Below are positions 8,296 to 16,002 of a DNA stretch of 64,000 bases, one piece after another. The DNA lies in assembly GCA_016707445.1 (NCBI GenBank), contig JADJHR010000001.1, positions 372,001 through 436,000 on the forward strand. The letters are read 5' to 3'. Made by a program: the position numbers and the translations under genes. The stretch's first letter is position 1. Each line of letters begins with the position of its first letter. Under the pieces are notes generated by a model that worked only from the letters and a program-made list of their open reading frames with translations, was not told the origin of the DNA and made no database searches. Origin of the DNA: Rubrivivax sp. (lineage in GTDB: Bacteria > Pseudomonadota > Gammaproteobacteria > Burkholderiales > Burkholderiaceae_C).

Positions 8296-9102
8296 ATGTC
8301 AACGAGCCCGGTCTCGGTCCCTTCGCCGCAGGACACCGCGGGCGCACAGACCCTGCGCCGCGGCCTGATGGTGCTGCGCCTGCTGACACGCGCCGGCCCC
8401 GGCGGCCTGCGCATGGGCGAGATCTGCCGCCACGTGGCGCTGGCCAAATCGACCGCGGTGCGTTTGACGCGCACCCTGGTCGACGAGGGTTTCGTGCTGC
8501 AGGACAGCGTGTCGGGGCGCTACCGCCTGGGCCCCGAGGCCTTTGCCGTCGGGCTGGCGGCCGAGCCCAGCTACGAGCTGCAGCGCCTGGCCGCACCCAT
8601 CCTGCGCGGCATGGCAGCCGAGACCGAAGACACGGTGTTCTTCACCGTGCTGCACGGCTACGAGAACATCTGCCTGTCGCGCGACGAGGGCGATTTTCCG
8701 ATCCGCAACCAGTTGCTCAAGCCGGGCGACCGCGTGCCCTTGGGTGTGGGCGCCGGCGGTGCCGCATTGCTGGCCGCACTGGGCGACGACGACGTGCGCA
8801 AGGTGCTGGCGCTGACGCTGACGCTGCGCCAGCACAAGTACCCGCGCTGCACCGACCAGGCGCTGATGCGCCAGGTGGCCGAGGCGCGCGAGCGCGGCTT
8901 CTGCGTGATGCCGGGCCTGCTGCTGCCCGACGCCTGGGCGGTGGGCGCGGTGGTGCGCGACGCCAATGCGCAGCCGGTGGCGTCGATCAGCGTGGCGGCG
9001 ATCCGGTCGCGCCTGGGCAGCACGCGCTGCACGCTGATCGGCCATCGACTGGTGCAGGCCAGCGCCAACATCACGGCGCTGGCGGCGCAGCTGCGTCGCT
9101 GA
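8296..9102 (+). CDS. IclR-family transcriptional regulator
   Basis: A 268-residue regulator. The N-terminal winged helix spans about residues 15-75 (TLRRGLMVLRLLTRAGPGGLRMGEI, then LAKSTAVRLTRTLVDEGFV). The effector-binding IclR domain follows, with the usual GAGGAALLAAL and YPRCTDQALMRQVAEARERGF segments. It closes the run starting at the PEP-mutase-like gene and converges on the TRAP transporter operon with a 34-bp gap. IclR proteins commonly control neighbouring catabolic and transport operons. The repeated GTCCA-N5-TGGAC sites at 7362 and 14177 are its candidate targets; this link is inferred. Confidence 0.92.
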   Translation: MSTSPVSVPSPQDTAGAQTLRRGLMVLRLLTRAGPGGLRMGEICRHVALAKSTAVRLTRTLVDEGFVLQDSVSGRYRLGPEAFAVGLAAEPSYELQRLAAPILRGMAAETEDTVFFTVLHGYENICLSRDEGDFPIRNQLLKPGDRVPLGVGAGGAALLAALGDDDVRKVLALTLTLRQHKYPRCTDQALMRQVAEARERGFCVMPGLLLPDAWAVGAVVRDANAQPVASISVAAIRSRLGSTRCTLIGHRLVQASANITALAAQLRR

Positions 9103-9136
9103 CGCGCGATCCAACGCAGCTCGCCTGCGATCTTCG

Positions 9137-10996
9137 CTACAACGCCACCGTCGAGATCCAAGGCACCGCGGCGATCACCACCAGGCCGATCACCAGCGCC
9201 ACCAGGTAGGGCCAGATCGCGCCCATCACATCGTCGGGCAGGGCCTCGCCGATGCGGCAGGCGACATAGAAGCCGACGCCGATCGGCGGCATCATCAGCC
9301 CGATGTTCATCGCCACCACGACCACCATCGCATAGTGCACGTCGTGGATGCCGAGCTTGCGCGCGATCGGGAACATGATCGGCGCCAGCAGCAGGATGGC
9401 GGGCAGCCCTTCGAGCACGCAGCCCAGCAGCAGGAAGACCAGAATCGTCACCGCCAGATAGGCCCAGGGACCACCCGGCAGCGTGGTCAGAAAGCCCGAC
9501 AGCTGCTGCACCACGCCGCTTTGCGCGATCGCCCAGGCCATGCCCGAGGCGGTGCCCAGGATGAGCAGGATGGCGCCGCTGAGCGACGCCGTTTCGACCA
9601 GCATGCTGTACACCTGACGTGCGCTGAGGCCACCGTACAGGTACTTGCCGATGACCAGTGTGTACAGCACCGCGATCGTCGACACCTCGGTGGCCGTGGC
9701 CACACCTTCACCGACCGCACTGCGGATCAGAAAGGGCAGCACCAGCGCCGGTGCCGCGAACACCAGCAGCTTGCGCAGCGTCACCCAGGGTGCCCGCCGC
9801 ACGCCTTCCATGATCTCGTGCCGCGCCTTCCAGCGCGCCAGCAGCATCAGCGCGAGCAGCAGCACCATCGCGACCACGAAACCGCTCTGGAACAGGCCGG
9901 CGATCGAGACCCCGGCCACCGAACCCAGCACGATCAGCACGATGCTGGGCGGCACCGTGTCGGCCATGGCCGCACCGGTGGCCAGCAGCGCGATCATCTC
10001 GGGCGGCTTGTGGCCGCGGCGTTTCATTTCGGGGAACAGTGCCGGCGCCACCGTGGCCATGTCCGAGACCTTGGAGCCCGAGATGCCCGAGACGATGAAC
10101 AGCGAGCCCAGCAGCACGTACGACATGCCGGCGCGCACATGGCCGAACAACGCGGCCAGCACATCGACAATGGCCTTGCCCATGCCGGAGCTGTCGAGCA
10201 CGCAGCCCAGCATCACGAAGATCGGCACCGACACCAGCACGATGCTGGACATGCCCTCGTCCATGCGACTGACCACCACCGACAGCGGCACCGTGGTGGC
10301 AAAACCCAGGTACGACAACGTGGCCAGACCGAAGCAGAAGCCGATCGGCACGCCGGCCACCAGGCACAAGGTGACCACGCCGACCAGGAAGATCACCAGG
10401 TTCAGGTTGCCCAGCGACTGCAGGCCTACCGAGCCGGCCTGGCAGGCCAGTGCCGCGGCGCCCAGCACCCCTGCGGCCACGATCAGCTGGCGCAGGGCCA
10501 CCGTGCGCAGCGCAAAGCTCAACACCAGCCCCAGCATGGCGATCACGCCGAAGGCGATCGCCGCCACGCGCCAGGCATTGGGCATGCTGAGCTCAGGGGT
10601 GCGGATGGCCCATTCGTCGCGCGTGTATTCCAGCGCCGGGCCGGCCAGCGCCAGCAAGGTGACGGCCACCGCGCACAGCGCGAAGGCCTGCACGTAGCCG
10701 CGCAACGGTGCGGGCAGCTTCTCGACTATCAGCGTCAGGCGCAGATGTTCGTTGCGGTGCATCGCGATCACCGCGCCCAGCATGGCCAGCCACAGGAACG
10801 ACAGCGAGACGACTTCGTCGACCCACACCACGGGCAGCGAGAACACGTAGCGCGCCGCCACGCCGACCAGCAGCAGCGTGATGATCACGGCCAGCAGCAA
10901 GGCGCTGACGACTTCCAGCGGCCGCATCAACCGCGCCGCCAGCTTGGGCGGCGTGCTGGCCAGGGCGGCCGCGTCAGCCGCGCCGGCCGCAGCCAT
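9137..10996 (-). CDS. TRAP transporter fused small/large permease (DctQM)
   Basis: A 619-residue membrane protein joining the 4-helix DctQ and the 12-helix-type DctM subunits in one chain. Residues 1-180 carry the DctQ pattern (LLLVGVAARYVF, then DEVVSLSFLWLAMLGAVIAMHRNEHLRL). From about 190 the DctM pattern appears: GVPIGFCFGLATL, VPIFVMLGCVLDSSGMGKAI, the conserved GISGSKVSDMATV and a SIVLIVLG segment, plus the second repeat PIMFPIARKLGIH and MNIGLMMPPIGVGFYV. It mediates Na+-driven uptake of the ligand delivered by DctP. Its start overlaps the dctP stop as TGATG, which indicates translational coupling. A Met 22 codons further upstream is less likely. Confidence 0.93.
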   Translation of the reverse strand: MAAAGAADAAALASTPPKLAARLMRPLEVVSALLLAVIITLLLVGVAARYVFSLPVVWVDEVVSLSFLWLAMLGAVIAMHRNEHLRLTLIVEKLPAPLRGYVQAFALCAVAVTLLALAGPALEYTRDEWAIRTPELSMPNAWRVAAIAFGVIAMLGLVLSFALRTVALRQLIVAAGVLGAAALACQAGSVGLQSLGNLNLVIFLVGVVTLCLVAGVPIGFCFGLATLSYLGFATTVPLSVVVSRMDEGMSSIVLVSVPIFVMLGCVLDSSGMGKAIVDVLAALFGHVRAGMSYVLLGSLFIVSGISGSKVSDMATVAPALFPEMKRRGHKPPEMIALLATGAAMADTVPPSIVLIVLGSVAGVSIAGLFQSGFVVAMVLLLALMLLARWKARHEIMEGVRRAPWVTLRKLLVFAAPALVLPFLIRSAVGEGVATATEVSTIAVLYTLVIGKYLYGGLSARQVYSMLVETASLSGAILLILGTASGMAWAIAQSGVVQQLSGFLTTLPGGPWAYLAVTILVFLLLGCVLEGLPAILLLAPIMFPIARKLGIHDVHYAMVVVVAMNIGLMMPPIGVGFYVACRIGEALPDDVMGAIWPYLVALVIGLVVIAAVPWISTVAL

Positions 10997-12021
10997 CAGC
11001 CCAGCTTGCCCGAGTATTTCTCGAGCTTGGCCATCGCCTCGTCGCCGAACTTGCCGCGCCATTCGGCGTAGAAGCCGGCCTTGGCCAGCACGTCACGGAA
11101 GCTCTTGCCGTCGGGCGTGTTGAGCACCATGCCCTTGCCCTTGAGCGTGGTCTCCAGGCTCAGGTTGAGCTGGCGGATGTCCTCGCGCTGCTTGATGACG
11201 GCGTCGGTCACGTGCTTGGTGATCAGCGCCTGCACGTCGGCCGGTGTGCTGTTCCAGCGCTTGCCATTGGCCAGGATCCACTGGCCGTCCCACATGTGGC
11301 CGGTCATCGACAGGTACTTCTGCACCTCGTAGAGCTTGGCGATCTCGATGATCGCCAGCGGGTTCTCTTGCCCTTCGACGACCTTGGTCTGCAGCGCCGA
11401 ATAGACCTCGCTGAAGTTGATGCCGGTGGGCGCGGCACCGAAGGCCTTGAACATGCTGGTCCACAGCGGGCTGATCGGCACGCGGATCTTGAAGCCCTGC
11501 AGGTCGGCAGCGTTGTTGATCGGCTTGGTGCTGGTGGTGATGTTGCGAAAGCCGTTGTCCAGGATGCGGTCGAAACTGTGCAGTCCGGTCTTGCCGATCG
11601 CCTCGCGGATGAAGGCACCGAGCTCGCCGTCCATCGCCTTCCAGACCGTGGGGTAGTCCTTGAATGCAAAGGCCAGGCCGTTGATGCCGGCCAGCGGCAC
11701 CAGGGTCTGCAGGATCAGGCCCGACAGCGGAAAGATGTCGATCGCACCCGAGCGCACCTGCGACAGCATGTCGGTGTCGCCGCCGAGCTGGTTGTTCGGA
11801 AAGATCTGGATGTCGACGCGGCCGTTGCTGGCCGCGCGGATGGCGTCGGCTGCTTCTTTCACGCGCAAGGTGGACGGGTGCGTGGCCGGGATGTTGTTGG
11901 CCCACTTGAAGACCAGCGGCGTGCCCTGCGCGAAGGCGGGCGCCCCCAGGCTGGCCAGCACGCCGGCCGACGCGGTGGCGCGCACGAACTGGCGGCGGCT
12001 GCTGTTGAGGGGTTGGCGCAT
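10996..12021 (-). CDS. TRAP transporter solute-binding protein (DctP family)
   Basis: A 341-residue periplasmic protein. The start has AGGAG seven bases upstream. Residues 7-16 contain SRRQFVR, a twin-arginine-type signal, followed by a hydrophobic stretch and AFAQ cleavage. Family marks are WANNIPATHPSTLRVKEAADAI, QIFPNNQLGGDTDMLSQVRSGAIDIF, the GFKIRVPISPLW segment that includes the carboxylate-binding Arg, and AAPTGINFSEVYSALQTKVVEGQENPL. It should bind an organic acid for the DctQM permease encoded just downstream. It follows E1 beta by 79 bp, and that gap holds three 11-bp repeats. The E1 genes suggest that the ligand is a 2-oxo acid or a precursor of one. Confidence 0.93.
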   Translation of the reverse strand: MRQPLNSSRRQFVRATASAGVLASLGAPAFAQGTPLVFKWANNIPATHPSTLRVKEAADAIRAASNGRVDIQIFPNNQLGGDTDMLSQVRSGAIDIFPLSGLILQTLVPLAGINGLAFAFKDYPTVWKAMDGELGAFIREAIGKTGLHSFDRILDNGFRNITTSTKPINNAADLQGFKIRVPISPLWTSMFKAFGAAPTGINFSEVYSALQTKVVEGQENPLAIIEIAKLYEVQKYLSMTGHMWDGQWILANGKRWNSTPADVQALITKHVTDAVIKQREDIRQLNLSLETTLKGKGMVLNTPDGKSFRDVLAKAGFYAEWRGKFGDEAMAKLEKYSGKLG

Positions 12022-12050
12022 GGTGTGTCTCCTGTCGGGGTGATCGTGGG

Positions 12051-12083
12051 CGAAACGGGGTCGAAACGGAATCGAATCGGGGT
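12051..12083. repeat. Three 11-bp tandem repeats
   Basis: Units begin at 12051 (CGAAACGGGGT), 12062 (CGAAACGGAAT) and 12073 (CGAATCGGGGT). They fill the gap between E1 beta and dctP. The 11-bp period is close to one helical turn, so repeated protein contacts are possible; an mRNA role is also possible. Confidence 0.7.
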
Positions 12084-12100
12084 GAGGGTTGTACCGCCGC

Positions 12101-13075
12101 TCAGCGCGGCTTGTCGAGCAAGGTGCGCGCCGCCCGGGCGATTTTCTCTGGCGACAGGCGCGATTCTCGTTCCAGCACGTCGGCATAGCCTACCGGGATG
12201 CGCGGCGCGCCCAGTCGGGCCACGCGGCAACCGGTGGCTTCAGCCGTGCTGGCGGCCACTTCGGCGCCGAAGCCGGCCACCTGCACGGCCTCGTGCACCA
12301 CCAGCAGCCGGCCGGTGTGGGTGGCCGATCGGTGCACCGCGGCCTGGTCCCAGGGCCACAGCGTGCGCAGGTCGATGACCTCGATGCTGGCGCCGGCCAG
12401 TTCGGGCTGCTGCAGCGCAGCCAGGGTGGGGGCGACGCCACGCGACCAGGTCACGATCGTCAGGTCGGCGCCGCTGCACAGCGTGGACGCCTGGCCCAGC
12501 GGCAGCTCGAGCGTGGTGTCGACCTCGCCGGTTTCGCCCCAGAGCTCCTTGTGCTCCATGTAGATCACCGGGTCACCGCTGGCCAGCGCGGCCTTCAGTA
12601 GCGAGAAGTTGTCCTGCGCCGTGGCCGGCGTGATGACCACCAGCCCGGGCAGGTGTGCGAACCAGGCCTCCAGCGATTGCGAATGCTGTGCCGCCGACGC
12701 CGACCAGATGCCGATCGGCAGCCGCGCCACCAGCGGCACGCGGCCCTGGCCGCCGAACATGTAGCGGTTCTTCGCCGCCTGGTTGACGATCTCGTCCATC
12801 GCGCACAGCGCGAAATCGATGACGCGCATCTCGACCACCGGGCGCAGGCCGGCCAGTGCCATGCCCACCGCGGCACCCATGATGTTGGCCTCGGAGATCG
12901 GCGTGTCGATCACACGTTCGGCGCCGAACTGCTGCTGCAGCCCGCGGTACTGGCCGAACACACCGCCGCGGCCCAGGTCTTCGCCGAGGGCCACCACGGT
13001 GGCGTCGGCCTGCATGGCCTGCTGCAGCGCCAGCGCACCGGCCTGCGCGTAGCTGAGGGTCTGCACCGCGCTCAT
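12101..13075 (-). CDS. Thiamine-dependent dehydrogenase E1, beta subunit
   Basis: A 324-residue transketolase-type beta subunit. Visible motifs are VVALGEDLGRGGVFGQYRGL, ERVIDTPISEANIMGAAVGMALAG, PVVEMRVIDFALCAMDEIVNQAAKNRYMFGG, and the C-terminal EVIDLRTLWPWDQ with LLVVHEAVQVAGFGAEV. With E1 alpha it would form the alpha2-beta2 ThDP enzyme that decarboxylates a 2-oxo acid or acetoin. The ATG (13075-13073) overlaps the alpha stop as ATGA; a GTG two codons earlier is the alternative. No E2 or E3 gene is adjacent, so it either borrows these subunits or acts otherwise. The TRAP genes downstream suggest uptake of its substrate. Confidence 0.9.
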   Translation of the reverse strand: MSAVQTLSYAQAGALALQQAMQADATVVALGEDLGRGGVFGQYRGLQQQFGAERVIDTPISEANIMGAAVGMALAGLRPVVEMRVIDFALCAMDEIVNQAAKNRYMFGGQGRVPLVARLPIGIWSASAAQHSQSLEAWFAHLPGLVVITPATAQDNFSLLKAALASGDPVIYMEHKELWGETGEVDTTLELPLGQASTLCSGADLTIVTWSRGVAPTLAALQQPELAGASIEVIDLRTLWPWDQAAVHRSATHTGRLLVVHEAVQVAGFGAEVAASTAEATGCRVARLGAPRIPVGYADVLERESRLSPEKIARAARTLLDKPR

Positions 13076-14076
13076 CGCCACACCCCCGCACCGCTGTTCA
13101 TGATGTCGTCATACGCCGCTGAAGCCTCGGGCCAGGGGGCAGCCTCGGCCACGCGCATGGCCTCGTCGATCTCGGTCTGTGCCGCCTGGTCGATGGCGTC
13201 GATCGCCGTCGCGGCTTCACCGCGGGCCAGCAGGCGCTGGCGCAGCAGCAGCAGCGGGTCGCGGGCCTGTGCCGCAGCCACTTCGGCAGGGTCACGATAG
13301 GTGCCGGGGTCGACCGAGACATGACCCTTGACGCGGTAGGTCACGGCATGCAGCAGGCGCGGGCCGCTGCCGGCGCGCACCTGCGCCACCAGCTCGGCCG
13401 CGGCAGCGTCCACGGCCTCGGCATCATTGCCGTCGACCTGCACGGCGGGGATCGCCAGCGCCTCGGCGCGTGCCGACACGCCCGGGCCGGCGGTCATGGG
13501 TGCGGTGGGCGTGGTTGCCGAAATGCGGTTGTCCTCGCAGACGAAGAGCACCGGCAGGCGGTAAACCTGCGCCCAGTTCAGGCCTTCGAGAAAGGGGCCG
13601 CGATTGGCCGCGCCGTCGCCGAAGAAACAGGCCACGATGTGCGGCAGGCCGCGCAGCTTGAGCGCGTGCGCGGCGCCGGTGGCGATCGGGATGCCCGCGG
13701 CGACGACGCCGTTGGCGCCCAGCATGCCGACCGAGAAGTCGGCGATGTGCATCGAGCCGCCCTTGCCCTTGTTGGTGCCGCTGGCGCGGCCGAACAGCTC
13801 GCACATCATGCGTGTGGTGTCGGCGCCCTTGGCCAGCGTGTGGCCGTGCCCGCGGTGGGTGGAGGTCAGCAGGTCGGCGCGCTGCAGGTTCAGGCACACG
13901 CCGGCAGCTACGGCCTCTTGTCCGGTGGACAGGTGCAGCGGGCCGCGCACGCGCGCGGGTTTGTCCGAGGCCGCCAGCCCCCAGGCGGCCACGCCGCCCA
14001 GGCTGGCCTGCTCGGCAGCATCTTCAAAGGCACGGATGCGGCGCATCAGCGTGTAGAGCTCACGCAATCGGGTCAA
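13072..14076 (-). CDS. Thiamine-dependent dehydrogenase E1, alpha subunit
   Basis: A 334-residue ThDP-binding subunit. The substrate/cofactor patterns are LHLSTGQEAVAAGVCLNL, the STHRGHGHTLAKG and GKGGSMHIAD stretches, and the ThDP-Mg2+ motif GDGAANRGPFLEGLN...EDN. The VTYRVKGHVSVDPGTYRD region is where the PDH-type phosphorylation-loop serine/His cluster lies. It resembles acetoin dehydrogenase AcoA and the PDH E1 alpha group equally well by eye, so I give no symbol. It is the first gene of a five-part minus operon (E1 alpha, E1 beta, dctP, dctQM). A 21-bp inverted repeat lies 101 bp upstream of its start. Confidence 0.9.
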   Translation of the reverse strand: MTRLRELYTLMRRIRAFEDAAEQASLGGVAAWGLAASDKPARVRGPLHLSTGQEAVAAGVCLNLQRADLLTSTHRGHGHTLAKGADTTRMMCELFGRASGTNKGKGGSMHIADFSVGMLGANGVVAAGIPIATGAAHALKLRGLPHIVACFFGDGAANRGPFLEGLNWAQVYRLPVLFVCEDNRISATTPTAPMTAGPGVSARAEALAIPAVQVDGNDAEAVDAAAAELVAQVRAGSGPRLLHAVTYRVKGHVSVDPGTYRDPAEVAAAQARDPLLLLRQRLLARGEAATAIDAIDQAAQTEIDEAMRVAEAAPWPEASAAYDDIMNSGAGVWR

Positions 14077-14176
14077 GGCGCAATCTTTCGCAGGACAGGA
14101 CCGGCTGGGGTCGATCGGAAAATTCTAGGTTTCGATCGGGCAGGCCGAGGGCCGGATGATCGGCCGTGGGTAGAAA

Positions 14177-14197
14177 GCGGTCCATTCTATGGACCGC
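14177..14197. promoter_or_regulatory. Inverted repeat operator candidate for the E1/TRAP operon
   Basis: GCGGTCCA (14177-14184), TTCTA, TGGACCGC (14190-14197): perfect 8-bp arms with a 5-bp spacer. It lies in the 253-bp gap upstream of E1 alpha. The inner part matches the site at 7362-7376. Two direct copies of TCGATCGG (14111, 14132) and an ATTCTA motif, repeated inside the spacer region, lie between it and the gene. No convincing full -35/-10 pair was found. Confidence 0.5.
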
Positions 14198-14329
14198 GGT
14201 ACAACCCCGATGCGGTGGCCCTCGAACCGCTTTGACGGCCCCTGTCGGACTGCAGGCCGGCAGGCCGATGTCGCCGCTGAAGATGTTGGCCACCGACGTG
14301 GTGTCGGCAAGCTCATGATGGCGCCGGGT

Positions 14330-14863
14330 TCACAGGGGGCGCGACAGCACCCGGTTCTCGTGCCGTTCGTCTTCGAAGACGTACCAGGCCGCACCGCGAT
14401 CGAGGTAGCCCTGGCGGGCGTAGAAGGCCAGCGCGCGGTGGTTGTGCACCCAGGGTGTCAGCCACATCGCGTCGGCGCCGGCCACAGCGGCTGCCTGCTC
14501 GGCCTGACGCAGCAAGGCGCTGCCGATGCCCTGTCGCGTGAACGGCTCCTGCACGTAGAGCCGTTCCAGCTCGGCCGGCCGACTGGCCGGCACCTGGCCC
14601 TGCGGCACCTGCAGGCCGACCTGCGCAAACCCCAGCAAGTGGCCGTCACGCTCGGCCACCAGCAGCCGCGCATCACGGCGATCGAACTGCGCGGCCATGG
14701 CCTGGGTGGAGAACTGCGACAGCACCTCGCGCGCCAGCGCCGGCCGAATGCCGCCGGTGGCGTAGGTGTCGAGAAAGACCTGCTGCGCCAGCACGCCCAG
14801 GCACAGCGCGTCGGCCACATCGGCGACGCGCAGCGAGACCTCGGGGTCGTTTGCGATGGGCAT
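14330..14863 (-). CDS. GNAT-family N-acetyltransferase
   Basis: A 177-residue acetyltransferase starting at MPIANDPEVSLRVADV. The acetyl-CoA loop is RQGIGSALLRQAEQAA, preceded by the beta-4 segment AELERLYVQEPF and followed by MWLTPWVHNHRALAFYARQGY, the usual motif B. The last residues are DERHENRVLSRPL. The acceptor is unknown. It stands alone on the minus strand, divergent from the Fe-type ABC operon with 100 bp between the starts. Confidence 0.85.
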   Translation of the reverse strand: MPIANDPEVSLRVADVADALCLGVLAQQVFLDTYATGGIRPALAREVLSQFSTQAMAAQFDRRDARLLVAERDGHLLGFAQVGLQVPQGQVPASRPAELERLYVQEPFTRQGIGSALLRQAEQAAAVAGADAMWLTPWVHNHRALAFYARQGYLDRGAAWYVFEDERHENRVLSRPL

Positions 14864-14963
14864 GCGGGATTGTCCTTCTCTGGGCCGGCGTCGGTGCAAG
14901 CCCGATGTCGGCGCGCCGGGGCGGGGTGTATCTTTGTCGCCATTGCATCTTGAGCCTGCTGCC

Positions 14964-15998
14964 ATGTCCCTTGTCCGCACCGTGTTCACCCGCGCCCTCT
15001 TGCCCGTGCTGTGCCTTGGCGCTGCCTTGCTGGGGGCCACCCCGATAGCCCGCGCCGCCGAGACCGTCAACGTGTATTCGATCTGGCCCGAGAACTGGGC
15101 GCGGCCGATGTTCGAAGAGTTCGAGAAGGCCAGCGGCATCAAGGTCAACTTCGTGCGCTTCTCGTCGGGCGAGGCGCTGGCGCGCGTGATCGCCGAGAAG
15201 AACAACCCGCGTGTGGACGTGCTGTTCGGCGGGCCGGTCGAAACGCATGCCGCTGGCATCGCCGAAGGTGTGTTCGAGGCCTACAAGCCGCCATCGTTCG
15301 CGCGCCTGGCGCCGCGCTTTCGCCAGGCCGACGGGCTGTGGGTGGCGATCGCCGACGACCCGCTGGTGTTCATGACGAACAACAAGTTTCTCAAGGACAA
15401 CAAGCTGCAGCCGCCGGCCAGCTGGGCCGACCTGCTGGCGCCGGCCTACAAGAACATGCTGCAGATGGCCGACGCGCGCACCTCGGGCACCGCGGTGACG
15501 CGCATCTTCAGCATCCTCGAGGTGAACGGCCGCGACGAGGCCAAGGCCTTCGACTACATGAAGAAGCTGCGCCCCAACGTGCAGCTGTTCACCAAGAGCG
15601 GCGGTGGCGGCACCTTGCCGGTGGGCCTGGGCCAGGCTGGGGGCGGCATCTTCTTCATCGTCGACGCGCTGGACACCAAGGCCAAGGGCTATGACGTCAG
15701 CATCAGCTTCCCCAAAGAGGGCATCGGCACCTCGGCCGAGGCCATTGCGCTGATCAAGGGTGCGAAGAACCCGGCCGCGGGCAAGAAACTGATCGACTGG
15801 GCCACGTCGCCAGGCATGCAGAACCAGTTCGCCAAGTACAAGATCAACTTCCTGCCGGCCCACCCCGACGTGCAGACCGAAGCCAGCCTGGCCCAGGTGC
15901 TGAAGGACGCCAAGATCTTCCCGATCGACGCCGACTACGCCGGCGCCAACCGCAAGCGCGTGGTCGAGCGCTGGATCGCCGAAGTGCTGAACCCCTGA
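14964..15998 (+). CDS. ABC transporter substrate-binding protein, Fe(III)/FbpA type
   Basis: A 344-residue exported binding protein. Residues 1-31 form a signal peptide ending ARAAE. The mature start TVNVYSIWPENWARPMFEEFEKASGIKVNFVRFSSGEALARVIAEKNNP is the family hallmark of FbpA/AfuA-like proteins. Further marks are VDVLFGGPVETHA, NNKFLKDNKLQPPASWADL, and IKGAKNPAAGKKLIDWATSPGMQ. Members bind ferric iron, thiamine or 2-aminoethylphosphonate. The iron-coordinating Tyr pair near the C-terminus is not obvious (DADYAGANRKRV has one), so the ligand is open. The permease gene starts 5 bp after its stop. Confidence 0.88.
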   Translation: MSLVRTVFTRALLPVLCLGAALLGATPIARAAETVNVYSIWPENWARPMFEEFEKASGIKVNFVRFSSGEALARVIAEKNNPRVDVLFGGPVETHAAGIAEGVFEAYKPPSFARLAPRFRQADGLWVAIADDPLVFMTNNKFLKDNKLQPPASWADLLAPAYKNMLQMADARTSGTAVTRIFSILEVNGRDEAKAFDYMKKLRPNVQLFTKSGGGGTLPVGLGQAGGGIFFIVDALDTKAKGYDVSISFPKEGIGTSAEAIALIKGAKNPAAGKKLIDWATSPGMQNQFAKYKINFLPAHPDVQTEASLAQVLKDAKIFPIDADYAGANRKRVVERWIAEVLNP

Positions 15999-16002
15999 CA
16001 TC

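Noticed and set aside
9335..11071. His/Gln-rich plus-strand frame over the TRAP permease
   Set aside because: HRQQQ-rich repeats arise from the reverse complement of Leu/Ala/Val codons of a membrane protein; no start context.
14077..14329. Small gene in the gap before E1 alpha
   Set aside because: Frames at 14060-14394 have no ribosome site or similarity, and the area carries operator-like repeats instead.
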